A DNA stretch of 64,000 nucleotides from Owenia fusiformis (GCA_903813345.2 CAIIXF020000010.1:8734349-8798348); one strand, 5' to 3'. Counted from the first letter of the stretch, positions 60,001-64,000 are shown. The notes: generated by a model not told the origin, from the sequence alone. Numbers and translations are program-made.

Positions 60001-61229
60001 TGAGAGTTGGTTTGACTGTAAATGAAACCCCTGTTACCAATACTTAATGCCTTACCTGCCTGCTCTAGGGCTACTAGGGCCATGTGGGTGAGAGTTGGTT
60101 TGACTGTAAATGAAACCCCTGTAACCAATACTTAATGCCTTACCTGCCTGCTCTAGGGCAACTAGGGCCATGTGGGTGAGAGTTGGTTTGACTGTAAATG
60201 AAACCACTGTTACCAATACTTAATGCCTTACCTGCCTGCTCTAGGGCAACTAGGGCCATGTGGGTGGGAGTAGGTTTGGCTGTTAATGAAACCACTGATA
60301 CCAATACTTGATGCCTTACCTGCCTGCTCTAGGGCTACTAGGGCCATGTGGGTGAGAGTTGGTTTGGCACTCTCAAATGTCACATCCACAGTTGGGGATT
60401 TACCCTCCTTTTCTAATGTCCACACACCTGCAATGATTGACACAATAATATTGTTTCATGATATTTTTTCTCACAAATATTCGGAAAATACCCCATGAAG
60501 TATGATCAAAATAATTCATGATATTCCCACAGGGGCTTGTCTGGAAGATTGGCCAGAGCCCTCAAAAACAGAAAACACTAGGGCTCCCCCCGATCTTCAA
60601 TACAAGCCCCTTTGGGTATTTCAGCAAAAGTATATTTCCATAAAAACTGGGTAAATATTATTTTTAAAAGGTTGGATTTTACTTTTTATGAAGGTAATGG
60701 TAAAGGTAAATCCAAGTGACATTCCAAGGTACTTACATAATGAAAATTTGCCAATTCAAAATTTTAAATTAAAAGTTGCAAATTGAAATGTCATGTTGTA
60801 ATCTATTGACAGTATATGTACACTGAAACCTGTATATCCAAACACCTCTCTAATTGGAATATCTCTCAATGTGAACACTTTTTATCAGTTCTAAATGTGT
60901 TCTATTGACATTACAGATTCATAAAACCTTGAAACACCTGCTTATCTGAACACTTTTGGATGGTCCCAGAGGCGTTCCGATGAGACAGGTTTTACTGTAC
61001 ATGTATTTAACAACAAATACTCACCATTAGGACCTCTAAAATCTGGAATACCAGAAGCAGTGCTGATTCCGGCTCCTGTATGCACAACAATGTGCTTGCT
61101 TTCACGAACCAGTTTCTCTAATGCTGCAACATTATCTTCCAGTGTGACATCATTGTCAAATGTTTCAGGAAGGCCGACTTTCCCTTTATTTTCATATGTA
61201 GATAGGCCAGAGGCATAGTTAACAGACAT
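20563..61229 (-). CDS. SIRT6: SIRT6, NAD-dependent protein deacylase, six exons over 41 kb, complete
   Basis: Exons (transcript order) 61229-61025, 60427-60320, 54806-54679, 45069-44984, 42076-41996 and 21070-20563 join in frame at GT-AG sites into 371 residues (human 355). SIRT6 is a nuclear NAD-dependent deacetylase and defatty-acylase acting on histone H3 (K9, K56) and in DNA repair. Visible: [10 protein letters not shown] start as in mammals, GAGIST at 52-57, QNIDGLH at 113-119, catalytic His133 in ELHGNMF, zinc-binding Cys141, Cys144, Cys166 and Cys175 (the human fourth Cys is 177, so that loop is 2 residues shorter), and [15 protein letters not shown] and [12 protein letters not shown] for NAD binding. 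The C-terminal tail is Lys/Asp-rich with basic patches that may localise it. Introns 1-5 are about 0.6, 5.5, 9.6, 2.9 and 20.9 kb. Introns 2 and 4 hold tandem arrays made from exon 2 and exon 5 with their splice sites. Intron 5 contains a whole GPCR gene. Confidence 0.93.
21700..22108. repeat. dispersed repeat, copy A (empty-site copy)
   Basis: About 410 bp closely resembling 40806-41530 (GTAGGTAGT.ACCAGTTTCA, GGTGGCTCG, GTCAGATAGCATGG, TAGTAGAAAGTT...). Copy A lacks the SINE found in copy B. A third partial copy lies at about 39945-40015. Confidence 0.7.
24724..24892. mobile_element. MITE copy, same family as 45112-45286
   Basis: Imperfect inverted ends TCTGTGATTTATGG / CCATAAATCATAGA. The core, CTGTTCATTGTTAAAAGACC ... 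GAGGTCTTTGGCATTGGC, is shared almost word for word with the copy in SIRT6 intron 3. Confidence 0.65.
24928..25378. mobile_element. fold-back element of about 450 bp
   Basis: Inverted ends CTACAATGC...ATAGATAATCC.TGGATTA and TAATCCAGGGATTATCTAT...GCATTGTAG. No coding sequence. Target duplication not resolved. Confidence 0.55.
25505..26293 (+). pseudogene. degenerate mariner-like element with transposase C-terminal remnant
   Basis: Inverted arms of about 180 bp, starting CAAGGCCTG... and ending ...CAGGCCTTTT beside AT-rich TA-containing flanks. Between them, 25691-26008 reads as the end of a mariner transposase: [20 protein letters not shown] then, after one in-frame TAG at 25943-25945, [18 protein letters not shown]. 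This resembles the mariner LF..LK..LRG.RF...EV and W.KC....GDYFE ends. It is clearly dead: stop codon, no N-terminal domain and no intact DDE triad visible. Confidence 0.6.
26340..27121. mobile_element. 782-bp fold-back element, TTTAGCCTTGCCCAAGTC ends
   Basis: Inverted ends TTAGCCTTGCCCAAGTC / GACTTGGGCAAGGCTAA with inner ACCGCCTTGT / ACAAGGCGGT pairing. Flanked by 7-bp direct repeats ATAGGCA at 26333-26339 and 27122-27128. A single end of the same family is present at about 19236-19252. No transposase recognised. Confidence 0.65.
27328..28172 (-). CDS. GPCR exon 2 (TM3-TM7 and tail)
   Basis: Begins [20 protein letters not shown] at the start of TM3 and runs to the stop at 27328-27330. The open frame extends further upstream to 28200 but that part is intron. 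Confidence 0.87.
27328..34740 (-). CDS. class A (rhodopsin-like) orphan GPCR, two exons, nested in SIRT6 intron 5
   Basis: Exons 34740-34488 and 28172-27328 join in phase (ATAG/GTAATT donor, TTTTTCAG acceptor) into 365 residues. Seven hydrophobic segments are visible. Landmarks: NTT glycosylation site at 5-7, GN in TM1 (42-43), LACAD in TM2 (67-71), Cys99 and Cys178 as the likely disulphide, CWVP in TM6 (260-263), and a Ser/Thr-rich tail with a CGC cluster for possible palmitoylation. The DRY motif at the end of TM3 is CRT (124-126) and NPxxY in TM7 is NCYIY. The TM3-ICL2-TM4 and ECL2 pattern ([19 protein letters not shown]) most resembles the melatonin-receptor/moody-like group, but ligand and orthology are unknown. 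An AG acceptor directly before the ATG suggests a 5'-UTR intron. The gene lies wholly inside SIRT6 intron 5 on the same strand. Confidence 0.85.
28173..30849. other. GPCR intron, proximal part, nothing recognised
   Basis: AT-rich, without open frames of note, palindromes or tandem repeats that I could support. Also part of SIRT6 intron 5. Confidence 0.5.
30850..32634. mobile_element. CAG...CTG element with GTCCCGCGAA internal repeats, interrupted by a hAT-like fold-back
   Basis: Ends CAGAGCTGTCAAG / GGTTGACAGTACTG, flanked by perfect 6-bp repeats TGTACT at 30844-30849 and 32635-32640. Both outer parts (30850-31000 and 32290-32620) are degenerate tandem arrays of TCCCGCGAA(TTT) type, far richer in CpG than the surroundings. 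A 675-bp second element (31259-31933) lies inside. A perfect 24-bp palindrome built on ATGGGCTTTCAA is at 31993-32016. No transposase. Confidence 0.7.
31259..31933. mobile_element. hAT-like fold-back element with 8-bp target duplication
   Basis: Long inverted arms of about 265-280 bp begin AGGGTTTGTAGAAAAAACC and contain repeated GGGTACCGGGTA. The flanking 8-bp repeats are ATCTAGAA at 31251-31258 and 31934-31941. The spacer holds GGCGTAGCCAGG and a run of about 18 C. An 8-bp duplication and these ends fit the hAT superfamily. A piece of the same arm recurs at 57253-57340. Confidence 0.75.
32641..34487. other. GPCR intron, distal part, nothing recognised
   Basis: AT-rich. A degenerate GTAGTGTA-rich stretch occurs at 34380-34425. 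No exon or transposon could be supported. Confidence 0.45.
34488..34740 (-). CDS. GPCR exon 1 (N-terminus, TM1-TM2)
   Basis: ATG at 34740 directly follows TTTTGTAG, an acceptor-like sequence. Encodes a short extracellular N-terminus, TM1 ([20 protein letters not shown]) and TM2 ([18 protein letters not shown]). Confidence 0.8.
34902..35099. mobile_element. 198-bp CAG...CTG MITE with CAGGTGGGTGCAA repeats
   Basis: Starts CAGGGATATCCTCC and ends GGGGAGATCACTG, imperfect inverted ends. Flanked by 5-bp repeats ATCTT at 34897-34901 and 35100-35104. Internally the motif (CAGGT)GGGTGC is repeated five times. Confidence 0.65.
35296..36554 (+). mobile_element. 5'-truncated L1/Tx1-like non-LTR retrotransposon, C-terminal part of ORF2
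   Basis: An open frame of 409 codons from ATG 35325 (readable back to about 35300) to the stop at 36552-36554. It lacks endonuclease and the reverse transcriptase core and begins in the thumb/connector region (FLWKG...[25 protein letters not shown]), typical of L1-clade ORF2. Near its end [17 protein letters not shown] gives a C-X2-C-X7-H-X4-C knuckle. Not a host gene. The insertion point and target duplication could not be fixed. No stop codons within 1.2 kb suggests a fairly young insertion. Confidence 0.72.
36835..37392. mobile_element. 558-bp TA-flanked MITE, CAGGGTGGT ends
   Basis: Ends CAGGGTGGTAAAAAA / TTTTTTGACCACCCTG, flanked by TA at 36833-36834 and 37393-37394. Inner inverted pairs include CCATATTC / GAATATGG and ATGTAC/GTACAA blocks. 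Tc1/mariner-type non-autonomous element, related by its ends to 16559-16805. Confidence 0.65.
37393..38497. other. SIRT6 intron 5, AT-rich with a dispersed-repeat fragment
   Basis: Positions around 37740-37800 carry TGCGAAATCCCACATAAGGC and GCGGCCATTTTAAATTAGAA, which reappear in reverse orientation at about 12885-12945. Otherwise nothing recognised. Confidence 0.45.
38498..38697. mobile_element. 200-bp CAG...CTG MITE with perfect 15-bp inverted ends
   Basis: CAGGCCCGTAGCCAG and its exact reverse complement at the two ends. Flanked by 5-bp repeats ACATC at 38493-38497 and 38698-38702. Interior has several G runs followed by TTCG. The ends resemble those of 6924-8242 (CAGTGGCGTAGCCAGG). Confidence 0.8.
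38698..41136. other. SIRT6 intron 5, 5' part: repeats only
   Basis: No exon seen. Contains a 143-bp fold-back element (40253-40395), a partial dispersed-repeat copy (39945-40015), the repeat copy B from 40806, and a perfect 16-bp palindrome GTTATGACGTCATAAC near 40498. Confidence 0.45.
40253..40395. mobile_element. 143-bp fold-back element
   Basis: Arms TTCTTGTA...GTACCTGTGCAA..TGTCCATTCTTGA and TCAAGAATGGACTATATTGTACAGG...TACAAGAA pair with few mismatches around a centre with GAGTCGCAGACGAG. Confidence 0.6.
40806..41530. repeat. dispersed repeat, copy B (carries a SINE)
   Basis: Matches 21700-22108 through most of its length, apart from the roughly 320-bp SINE inserted after ...AGATGTAC.TTTAC. 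After the SINE, the similarity resumes at ATGTAGATTTCAAATAT. Confidence 0.7.
41137..41450 (+). mobile_element. tRNA-derived SINE
   Basis: Starts with a tRNA-like head: GGGTTGGCCTAGTGGTTAAG (A box) and GGTCTTGGGTTCAAACCC (B box). A tRNA-unrelated body follows, ending near GTCAATAAAAG and an (AT)n tail. The unoccupied paralogous site at about 22015-22030 confirms it as an insertion. Confidence 0.75.
41996..42076 (-). CDS. SIRT6: SIRT6 exon 5
   Basis: 81 nt, acceptor TTATTGCAG, donor GCAAA/GTAAGT. Encodes [19 protein letters not shown] and DNATTHAK, matching mammalian [19 protein letters not shown]. Its acceptor and first 40 nt are the source of the 73-bp array in intron 4. Confidence 0.92.
42147..42499. 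mobile_element. 353-bp hAT-like element in the SIRT6 exon-5 array
   Basis: Ends TAGGGGTACC / GGTACCCCTA, flanked by 8-bp repeats GTAGTCTG at 42139-42146 and 42500-42507. Contains palindromic GAGCGCTCGAGTGCTCGAGC near its left end and several CGATACGT-like motifs. An 8-bp duplication fits hAT. Confidence 0.8.
42755..43279. mobile_element. 525-bp CAG...CTG element in the SIRT6 exon-5 array
   Basis: Ends CAGGGCCTGCATTA / TAATGCAAGCGCTG (imperfect inverted repeats), flanked by 6-bp repeats TACTTC at 42749-42754 and 43280-43285. No transposase. Confidence 0.8.
43500..43686. repeat. GGATAGGA/GGAAGGAT-type simple repeat
   Basis: Almost pure purine tract built from GGATA, GGAAG and AGAATA blocks. 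The minus-strand open frame across it is an artefact. Confidence 0.9.
43764..44030. repeat. tandem duplication, about 135 bp twice
   Basis: CATAACTTC.GAAC..AAA.., GGATCGAAATTTG, AATTCTACCCCTAATTCATA and TTTTGACCTACTTTTCGGAC occur in the same order in both halves, with roughly 15-20 percent difference by eye. Confidence 0.75.
44487..44643. repeat. three tandem hairpins AGACTCCAGAT...ATCTGGAGTCT
   Basis: Three copies of CAATAGACTCCAGAT-N5-7-ATCTGGAGTCTAATAA separated by GAAGAATACTGRCRAAAA-type spacers. Each copy is a near-perfect 11-bp-stem hairpin. The half-site AGACTCCAGAT also appears alone near 43411. Confidence 0.8.
44984..45069 (-). CDS. SIRT6: SIRT6 exon 4 (second zinc Cys pair)
   Basis: 86 nt, acceptor CTTCCAG, donor GCAG/GTAAAC. 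Encodes [19 protein letters not shown] and [10 protein letters not shown], matching the mammalian YVRDTVVGTMGLKATGRLC region. It is too short for ordinary ORF listing. Its phase fits exons 3 and 5 exactly. Confidence 0.88.
45112..45286. mobile_element. MITE copy, same family as 24724-24892
   Basis: Imperfect inverted ends around GATTTTATGATTTATGGC / CATAAATCATAAAATC, with the same core (TTCTGTTCATTGTTAAAAGA, TTGAGGTCTTTGGCAATGGC) as the copy in intron 5. It sits just upstream of SIRT6 exon 4 (in transcript sense). Confidence 0.65.
45588..46666. repeat. long inverted repeat with 122-bp identical arms, one arm split by a GC-rich element
   Basis: 46265-46386 and 46540-46661 are exact reverse complements over 122 bp (ends CTAGAGTCCATTT / AAATGGACTCTAG), with a 153-bp spacer. 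The right arm continues into CTAGGCCAT. The matching ATGGC of the left arm lies at 45588-45592, on the far side of the GC-rich insertion. So the original arms were at least 127 bp. Confidence 0.85.
45597..46264. mobile_element. GC-rich 668-bp element with 19-bp perfect ends and CTAG target duplication
   Basis: Ends TCACATAGCCCGGCCGATG and its exact reverse complement, flanked by CTAG at 45593-45596 and 46265-46268. The undisrupted opposite arm of the surrounding inverted repeat has a single CTAG at this point, which confirms a 4-bp duplication. The interior is GC-rich and full of CGGCCGA/TCGGCCG motifs and GAGCTCGGTG blocks, unlike anything else in the window. Its open frames look like by-products of composition. 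Confidence 0.8.
46667..49369. other. SIRT6 intron 3 DNA with weak dispersed repeats
   Basis: No exon seen. 48420-48780 holds three degenerate copies of a roughly 115-bp module containing GATCCAAAATGG, TTAACCCAGAA and CAGTTTGAGAT. Related fragments are at 52120-52225 and 54185-54235. Confidence 0.45.
49370..51540 (-). mobile_element. 5'-truncated non-LTR retrotransposon, Jockey/CR1-type reverse transcriptase
   Basis: Uninterrupted frame of 675 codons (51526 to the stop at 49499, readable a little further 5') with a full reverse transcriptase domain: [12 protein letters not shown] (51-62), [20 protein letters not shown] (109-128), [12 protein letters not shown] (181-192), [10 protein letters not shown] (241-250), YADD (272-275) and [10 protein letters not shown]. 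The C-terminal [18 protein letters not shown] matches the C-X-C...H...C motif common at the end of Jockey-group LINEs. The endonuclease and ORF1 are missing. A 3' tail (49370-49498) with AATAAACTTTGTA follows. No frame damage, so the insertion is young or recently active. Antisense reading frames here are shadows. Confidence 0.88.
52794..54024 (+). mobile_element. 5'-truncated L1-like retrotransposon with poly(A) tail and 13-bp target duplication
   Basis: Flanked by AATTCAAGATGGC at 52781-52793 and 54025-54037, and ends in a run of about 13 A beginning near 54012, preceded by AATAAATTAATTT. The coding part (52794 to about 53175) is the end of an L1-type ORF2 with [18 protein letters not shown] (C-X2-C-X6-H-X4-C). 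The apparent start ATG at 52789 belongs to the target duplication, not the element. A fold-back element (53177-53886) interrupts the last part of the frame. Confidence 0.85.
53177..53886. mobile_element. 710-bp fold-back element nested in the L1-like copy
   Basis: Inverted arms of about 310 bp (53177-53488 and 53577-53886) start GGAGGAGGGAAATTAGCGCA and contain CAACCCACCCACATG. They are roughly 95 percent alike by eye. Flanks TTTGAAA (53170-53176) and TTTGGAAA (53887-53894) may be an imperfect target duplication. Removing the element would let the L1 frame continue to a stop near 53941. Confidence 0.75.
54038..54678. other. SIRT6 intron 3 next to exon 3, nothing recognised
   Basis: Contains a short ACAGACA/GACATACA-rich stretch (54312-54350) and ATGGCCGAC motifs shared with nearby repeats. 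The minus-strand frame of exon 3 runs on to 54577, but this part is intron after the GTAAGA donor. Confidence 0.45.
54679..54806 (-). CDS. SIRT6: SIRT6 exon 3 (catalytic His, first zinc Cys pair)
   Basis: Acceptor CATTTTAG, donor ACTCAG/GTAAGA, ends in phase 0. Encodes [26 protein letters not shown] with His133, and CDKCKTQ. Confidence 0.93.
54807..57730. other. SIRT6 intron 2, AT-rich, one transposon fragment
   Basis: No exon or RNA gene seen. 57253-57340 (GAGCTAGAAGCTTCAAATAA, AAAGCTCTTTTCTTC) matches the arms of the hAT-like fold-back at 31259-31933, so it is a decayed relative. Confidence 0.5.
57731..60319 (-). repeat. 88-bp tandem array of SIRT6 exon-2-derived mini-exons, 29 copies
   Basis: Starts exactly at the donor of SIRT6 exon 2 and runs downstream in the transcript. 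The period is 88 bp (three units of 92-93 bp from small insertions). On the minus strand each unit is GTAAGGCAT...TTTCATTTACAG (40 nt), then 48 nt matching the 3' end of exon 2, then the next GTAAGG. The 48 nt, in the exon's own phase (1-1), encode [16 protein letters not shown]. Variants by eye are mostly silent or conservative (GTA/GTT for Val, Ala/Val at position 1, Leu/Pro at 5). The last exon base is G (GCAG/GTAAGG) in some units and A (GCAA/GTAAGG) in others. No in-frame stop seen in the 48-nt parts. Confidence 0.93.
60320..60427 (-). CDS. SIRT6: SIRT6 exon 2
   Basis: 108 nt, phase 1-1, residues 69-104: [20 protein letters not shown] then [16 protein letters not shown]. Acceptor ATTGCAG, donor GCAG/GTAAGG. 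The 3' 48 nt and the donor are the source of the 88-bp array that begins directly downstream. Match to mammalian FESARPTQTHMALVQLE is clear. Confidence 0.92.
60428..61024. other. SIRT6 intron 1, nothing recognised
   Basis: 597 bp, AT-rich, GTGAGT donor and ATTGCAG acceptor. No repeat or regulatory element could be supported. Confidence 0.6.
61025..61229 (-). CDS. SIRT6: SIRT6 exon 1
   Basis: Encodes residues 1-68, [10 protein letters not shown] to IPDFRGPN, with GAGIST. Donor AATG/GTGAGT, phase 1. The ATG at 61229 is preferred over an in-frame upstream ATG at 61280 because it matches the mammalian start. The upstream part is a dispersed repeat, and an AG acceptor (TTGTAG) sits just before GATGTCTG, suggesting a 5'-UTR intron. 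Confidence 0.9.
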
Positions 61230-61939
61230 CCTACAACATGTACAACAAGGCATTACATGCAAAATGTCGCCAGCTGCCATTTGTTACAGAGATCTCTAAG
61301 TTACAAAATTCTCGCCTTTTATGAAGCAGTGGCCACTTGGAATTTTTTGCATACAACTATTCACCAATATACATCTTTCCACCAAATATGAAAAAAATAT
61401 GTCAACCAGTACTCAAATTATCTCCCGGATTGACGGAAGGATGTCTTCACTATATCCCTACTGAACTTCTCTCGTTGGGATAATTACTGACCTATCCAGA
61501 GAAAACATTAAAATCAGAGTATAGATTAACACAGATTGACTGCGCTGCCCTCTTTATTTAAAATTCATTTCTATCTCTTTTTAGCCTGAGAAAATTCTAT
61601 GTTCATCTCAGCTTTCATCTAGGATTTCCAAGTTATGATGTTTTCATTTTTTGATTGAAAATCAAACTCGGAAATGAGTATGCTCAGCTTTCAGGCTTTA
61701 GCCTTTGATTAAAATCATCATTTTGATAGTCAACAGAATGGAAGGGCTAATACTGTCATTCTTTTGCTATCAGAAGAAAATATAAATGCTAACTAATGCA
61801 GCAACTAAACAAGGCATTAACATGCCAAAATGTCACCACCTGTCCTAGTTGCTCATAATATTATTGAGAATTTGTAGATGACTTTGAAAAAATGGTCAAT
61901 TTGAAGCAAGTTGAAAAGAGGCCCTTTTTGACCCTGAGA

Positions 61940-62290
61940 AGGTCATTAAAGGTAAAATCTCAAATCTAAAGTCAGATTTGAACTTCAGAGAATATGTAGA
62001 TGATTTTGAAAAAATTGGTCAAGTTGAAAAAAACTTTTTTGACCTTCATAAGGTCATTGAAGGTCAAATATTTTTTTGACCTTGAGAATGTCATTGAAGG
62101 TCAAATCTATAGTCAAGTTGAAAAAAGACCCTTTTGACCCTGAGAAGGTCATTGAAGGTCAAATCTCAAATCTAAAGTCGGTTTCAACTCCTGATAACTT
62201 GTAGATGATTTTGAAAAAAGAATTTGGTCAATTTGAAGCAAGTTGAAAAAGGACCTTTTTGACCTTGAGAAGGTCAATCAAATCTAAAGT
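61940..62290. repeat. degenerate tandem repeat with AGGTCA direct repeats
   Basis: A module of about 55-110 bp (TTTTTGACCYTGAGAAGGTC, ATTGAAGGTCAAAT, TCTAAAGTCAG) is repeated four to five times. Two copies have exact AGGTCA-TTGA-AGGTCA at 62051-62066 and 62146-62161. Others are one base off. Confidence 0.65.
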
Positions 62291-62330
62291 CAGATTTGAT
62301 GTAAGTGAAATATGATTTTTATAACTGTCC

Positions 62331-63063
62331 TACCATGTTAAAATGGGCCATGGTCATACCATGTTATACCATGGTCTATGGCCATGAAATGAAATACCAT
62401 GGTAATACCGTGGCCGATCATGATCGTTAAATGGCACCATTGCATTTCATGGTTAAAAGCGCGTTTGTTTTCCATTGAAAAAATACTGCCGTTTCGCAGT
62501 ATGTCATGGTCAGAAACCATCAAATGCAATGATATCATGGTCAAAGTACTCCACCATGATATCATTGCATTTGATGGTTTCTGATCATTAAATACTGCAA
62601 AATTACAGTATTTTTTCAATGGCAAACTCCATGTTAAAAAAGCGCAGCTGACCATGAAATGCAAAGATGCCATTTAACCATCATGATGTACCATGGTTTA
62701 CCATGGTCAACTAACATGTAATTTTGAATCTAAAAAACACTGTTTCACAGTATTTCATGGTCAAATACCATCAAATGCAGTGATATCATGGTTTAAACAT
62801 TCAACCATCATTAATTATCATCTGGCAGAATTTCATGGTTGCAAAGCATCAAATGCAATGATAGTGCAGTCAAGATGTTTAATCAAAGACTGGAGGTTGG
62901 ACTTACAAAATATTAAGTTGATCCAATGATCTCCTATTTTACCGACAACAGTCATATAAAAGTAAAGGATATTTGTTTAACATAAAAATATTGTCTCTAG
63001 GGTTCCATGTTAAAATGGACCATGGTCATACAATGGTATGACCATGGTATACCATGGAACTAC
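62331..63063. mobile_element. fold-back element rich in CCATGG and TACCATGG
   Basis: Ends near TACCATGTTAAAATGG and TATACCATGGAAC. Contains a perfect 31-bp-stem hairpin (62514-62544 with 62558-62588, approximate, TCAGAAACCATCAAATGCAA...), larger imperfect arms around it and a second palindromic module at 63000-63063. Boundaries are not fixed by a target duplication. Confidence 0.6.
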
Positions 63064-64000
63064 AGTGTAGCGAGCCAGATATTAGACCTGAAATGGAGTG
63101 TGCTAAATGCAATGCTTGTACGGGGATCGAACTAGTATGTATCCAACAAAATTTCAATTAAATAGTAAGGTACAATTAAATACAATAAAAAGTAAGACAG
63201 CATATTGTCAAGTGGAAATAAGGCTAGTTGAGGTTACAAATGTGCAAATTAATTTTACCCAATGGGCCATTTTGAATAGCACTTCCTATGTAAACAAATA
63301 TTTAGAAATACCAAACTTTAACATAGGTGCCTTATAGTCTGAATATAATATTCAGACCACAGTCAGAGAGAATGTTTCTGGCGAAATTCTGGGACTTCAA
63401 ATACTTTTAAGTTGGGAAACCGGAAGTGCTTACCTTTTTTAATTCCCAAATCTCTCCGAAATTAGCTCATCTTGGTGACTGTAAATTGCACAGCTGTATT
63501 CAATGGAGTCTTGTCATATTCGATCAGCCTCAATTTTAAAGTGTATATTTTATTTATTTTCTAGTTGAAAGCCCATGGAGAAACCAAAGAAAAGTAAGAA
63601 ACGCAGTGTCGGACCCTGTGGCAGCCCTGTGATGACCAGAACCTGACCAGATATTTTTCAAATGTTTTGTTCAAAAATACAAGTTTGAAGACTGATTTAC
63701 GGTAGATTTTTACTGAGTGATGCAAAGATAAAATCTGGATAAAATCAATCATTTTCTTGTTTTGACAAAAAACAACATGAAAATGACTTGTGCATATGAA
63801 CGAAAAAATAGTAGGGATATATCGTTGTTGGAGAAAATTTTATTAACTCGAATGTCGTAATTGTTTCGAAGGCCACGGACGCCAAGGAAGAGCTGCGCCA
63901 GGTTCGCTTTTGTTTTTGGTTTATTGATACGCATGCGCACATATTAGTCAAGAGAGAACAAGCCTAACCATCGATAACGTACAGTGACAAAACACGCCGT
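63064..64000. other. upstream flank of SIRT6, no gene confirmed
   Basis: No recognisable exon. A GCATGCGCA motif (NRF-1-like) lies at about 63931-63940, and 63860-63905 is locally richer in GC and CpG. It could be a promoter of SIRT6 or of a divergent neighbour, but the distance (about 2.7 kb from the SIRT6 ATG) leaves this open. Confidence 0.3.

Noticed and set aside
57731-60319. Regular repeats that might be taken for a CRISPR array or satellite
   Set aside because: The window is eukaryotic, units are contiguous without unique spacers, and the unit is clearly SIRT6 exon 2 plus intron sequence.
61230-61280. Upstream in-frame ATG of SIRT6 ([13 protein letters not shown]...)
   Set aside because: The extension is a dispersed repeat (also near 21358 and 61805) and SIRT6 proteins start at MSVNYA. 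An AG acceptor lies just before the chosen ATG.
62338-62673. 111-codon minus-strand frame rich in Met, Ile, His and Trp
   Set aside because: Product of CCATGG palindrome repeats in a fold-back element.
63571-63645. Short frame MEKPKKSKKRSVGPCGSPVM after a pyrimidine-rich stretch
   Set aside because: Only about 23 codons, no supported splice partner and no family match.

Overview
This is a window of animal nuclear DNA. It is AT-rich, its genes are split into short exons with GT-AG introns, and it is packed with transposon relics. The gene set (a KSR-type pseudokinase, a berberine-bridge-like flavin oxidase, an orphan class A GPCR and SIRT6) and the high density of fold-back and MITE-like elements suggest a marine invertebrate, perhaps a deuterostome such as an echinoderm or hemichordate. 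That placement is inference; the species cannot be read from the window.

Layout. 1-3.8 kb: last five coding exons of a KSR-like gene (+). 6.9-8.2 kb: a 1.3-kb transposable element. 9.8-14.6 kb: a complete five-exon secreted FAD oxidase gene (-), with a MULE-like fold-back element in one intron. 14.6-20.5 kb: intergenic, only small inverted-repeat elements. 20.5-61.2 kb: one large six-exon SIRT6 gene (-). All six exons were joined by matching splice phases, giving 371 codons that align with mammalian SIRT6, with the catalytic His at the same residue number (133). A complete two-exon GPCR gene (27.3-34.7 kb, -) lies inside SIRT6 intron 5. SIRT6 introns 3 and 5 also hold LINE fragments, and all the large introns hold fold-back elements. 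61.2-64 kb: AGGTCA-containing repeats, a large palindromic element and the upstream flank of SIRT6.

The most striking observation is inside SIRT6. Two different exons have each been amplified into a tandem array that carries exon sequence plus splice sites. Downstream of exon 2 there are 29 further copies of an 88-bp unit. Each unit contains a 48-nt piece of exon 2 bounded by an AG acceptor and a GTAAGG donor, in the same 1-1 phase as the real exon, so each copy could in principle be spliced in as an in-frame 16-residue insert. Next to exon 5, five copies of a 73-bp unit repeat the acceptor and the first 40 nt of that exon. The second array has since been broken by two separate transposon insertions with clean target duplications.

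A second theme is a set of five non-autonomous elements that begin CAG, end CTG and are flanked by perfect 5-6 bp target duplications. At least three of them carry internal short tandem repeats. Several insertions are nested (element in element, element in LINE, element in inverted repeat), which gives a readable relative chronology.
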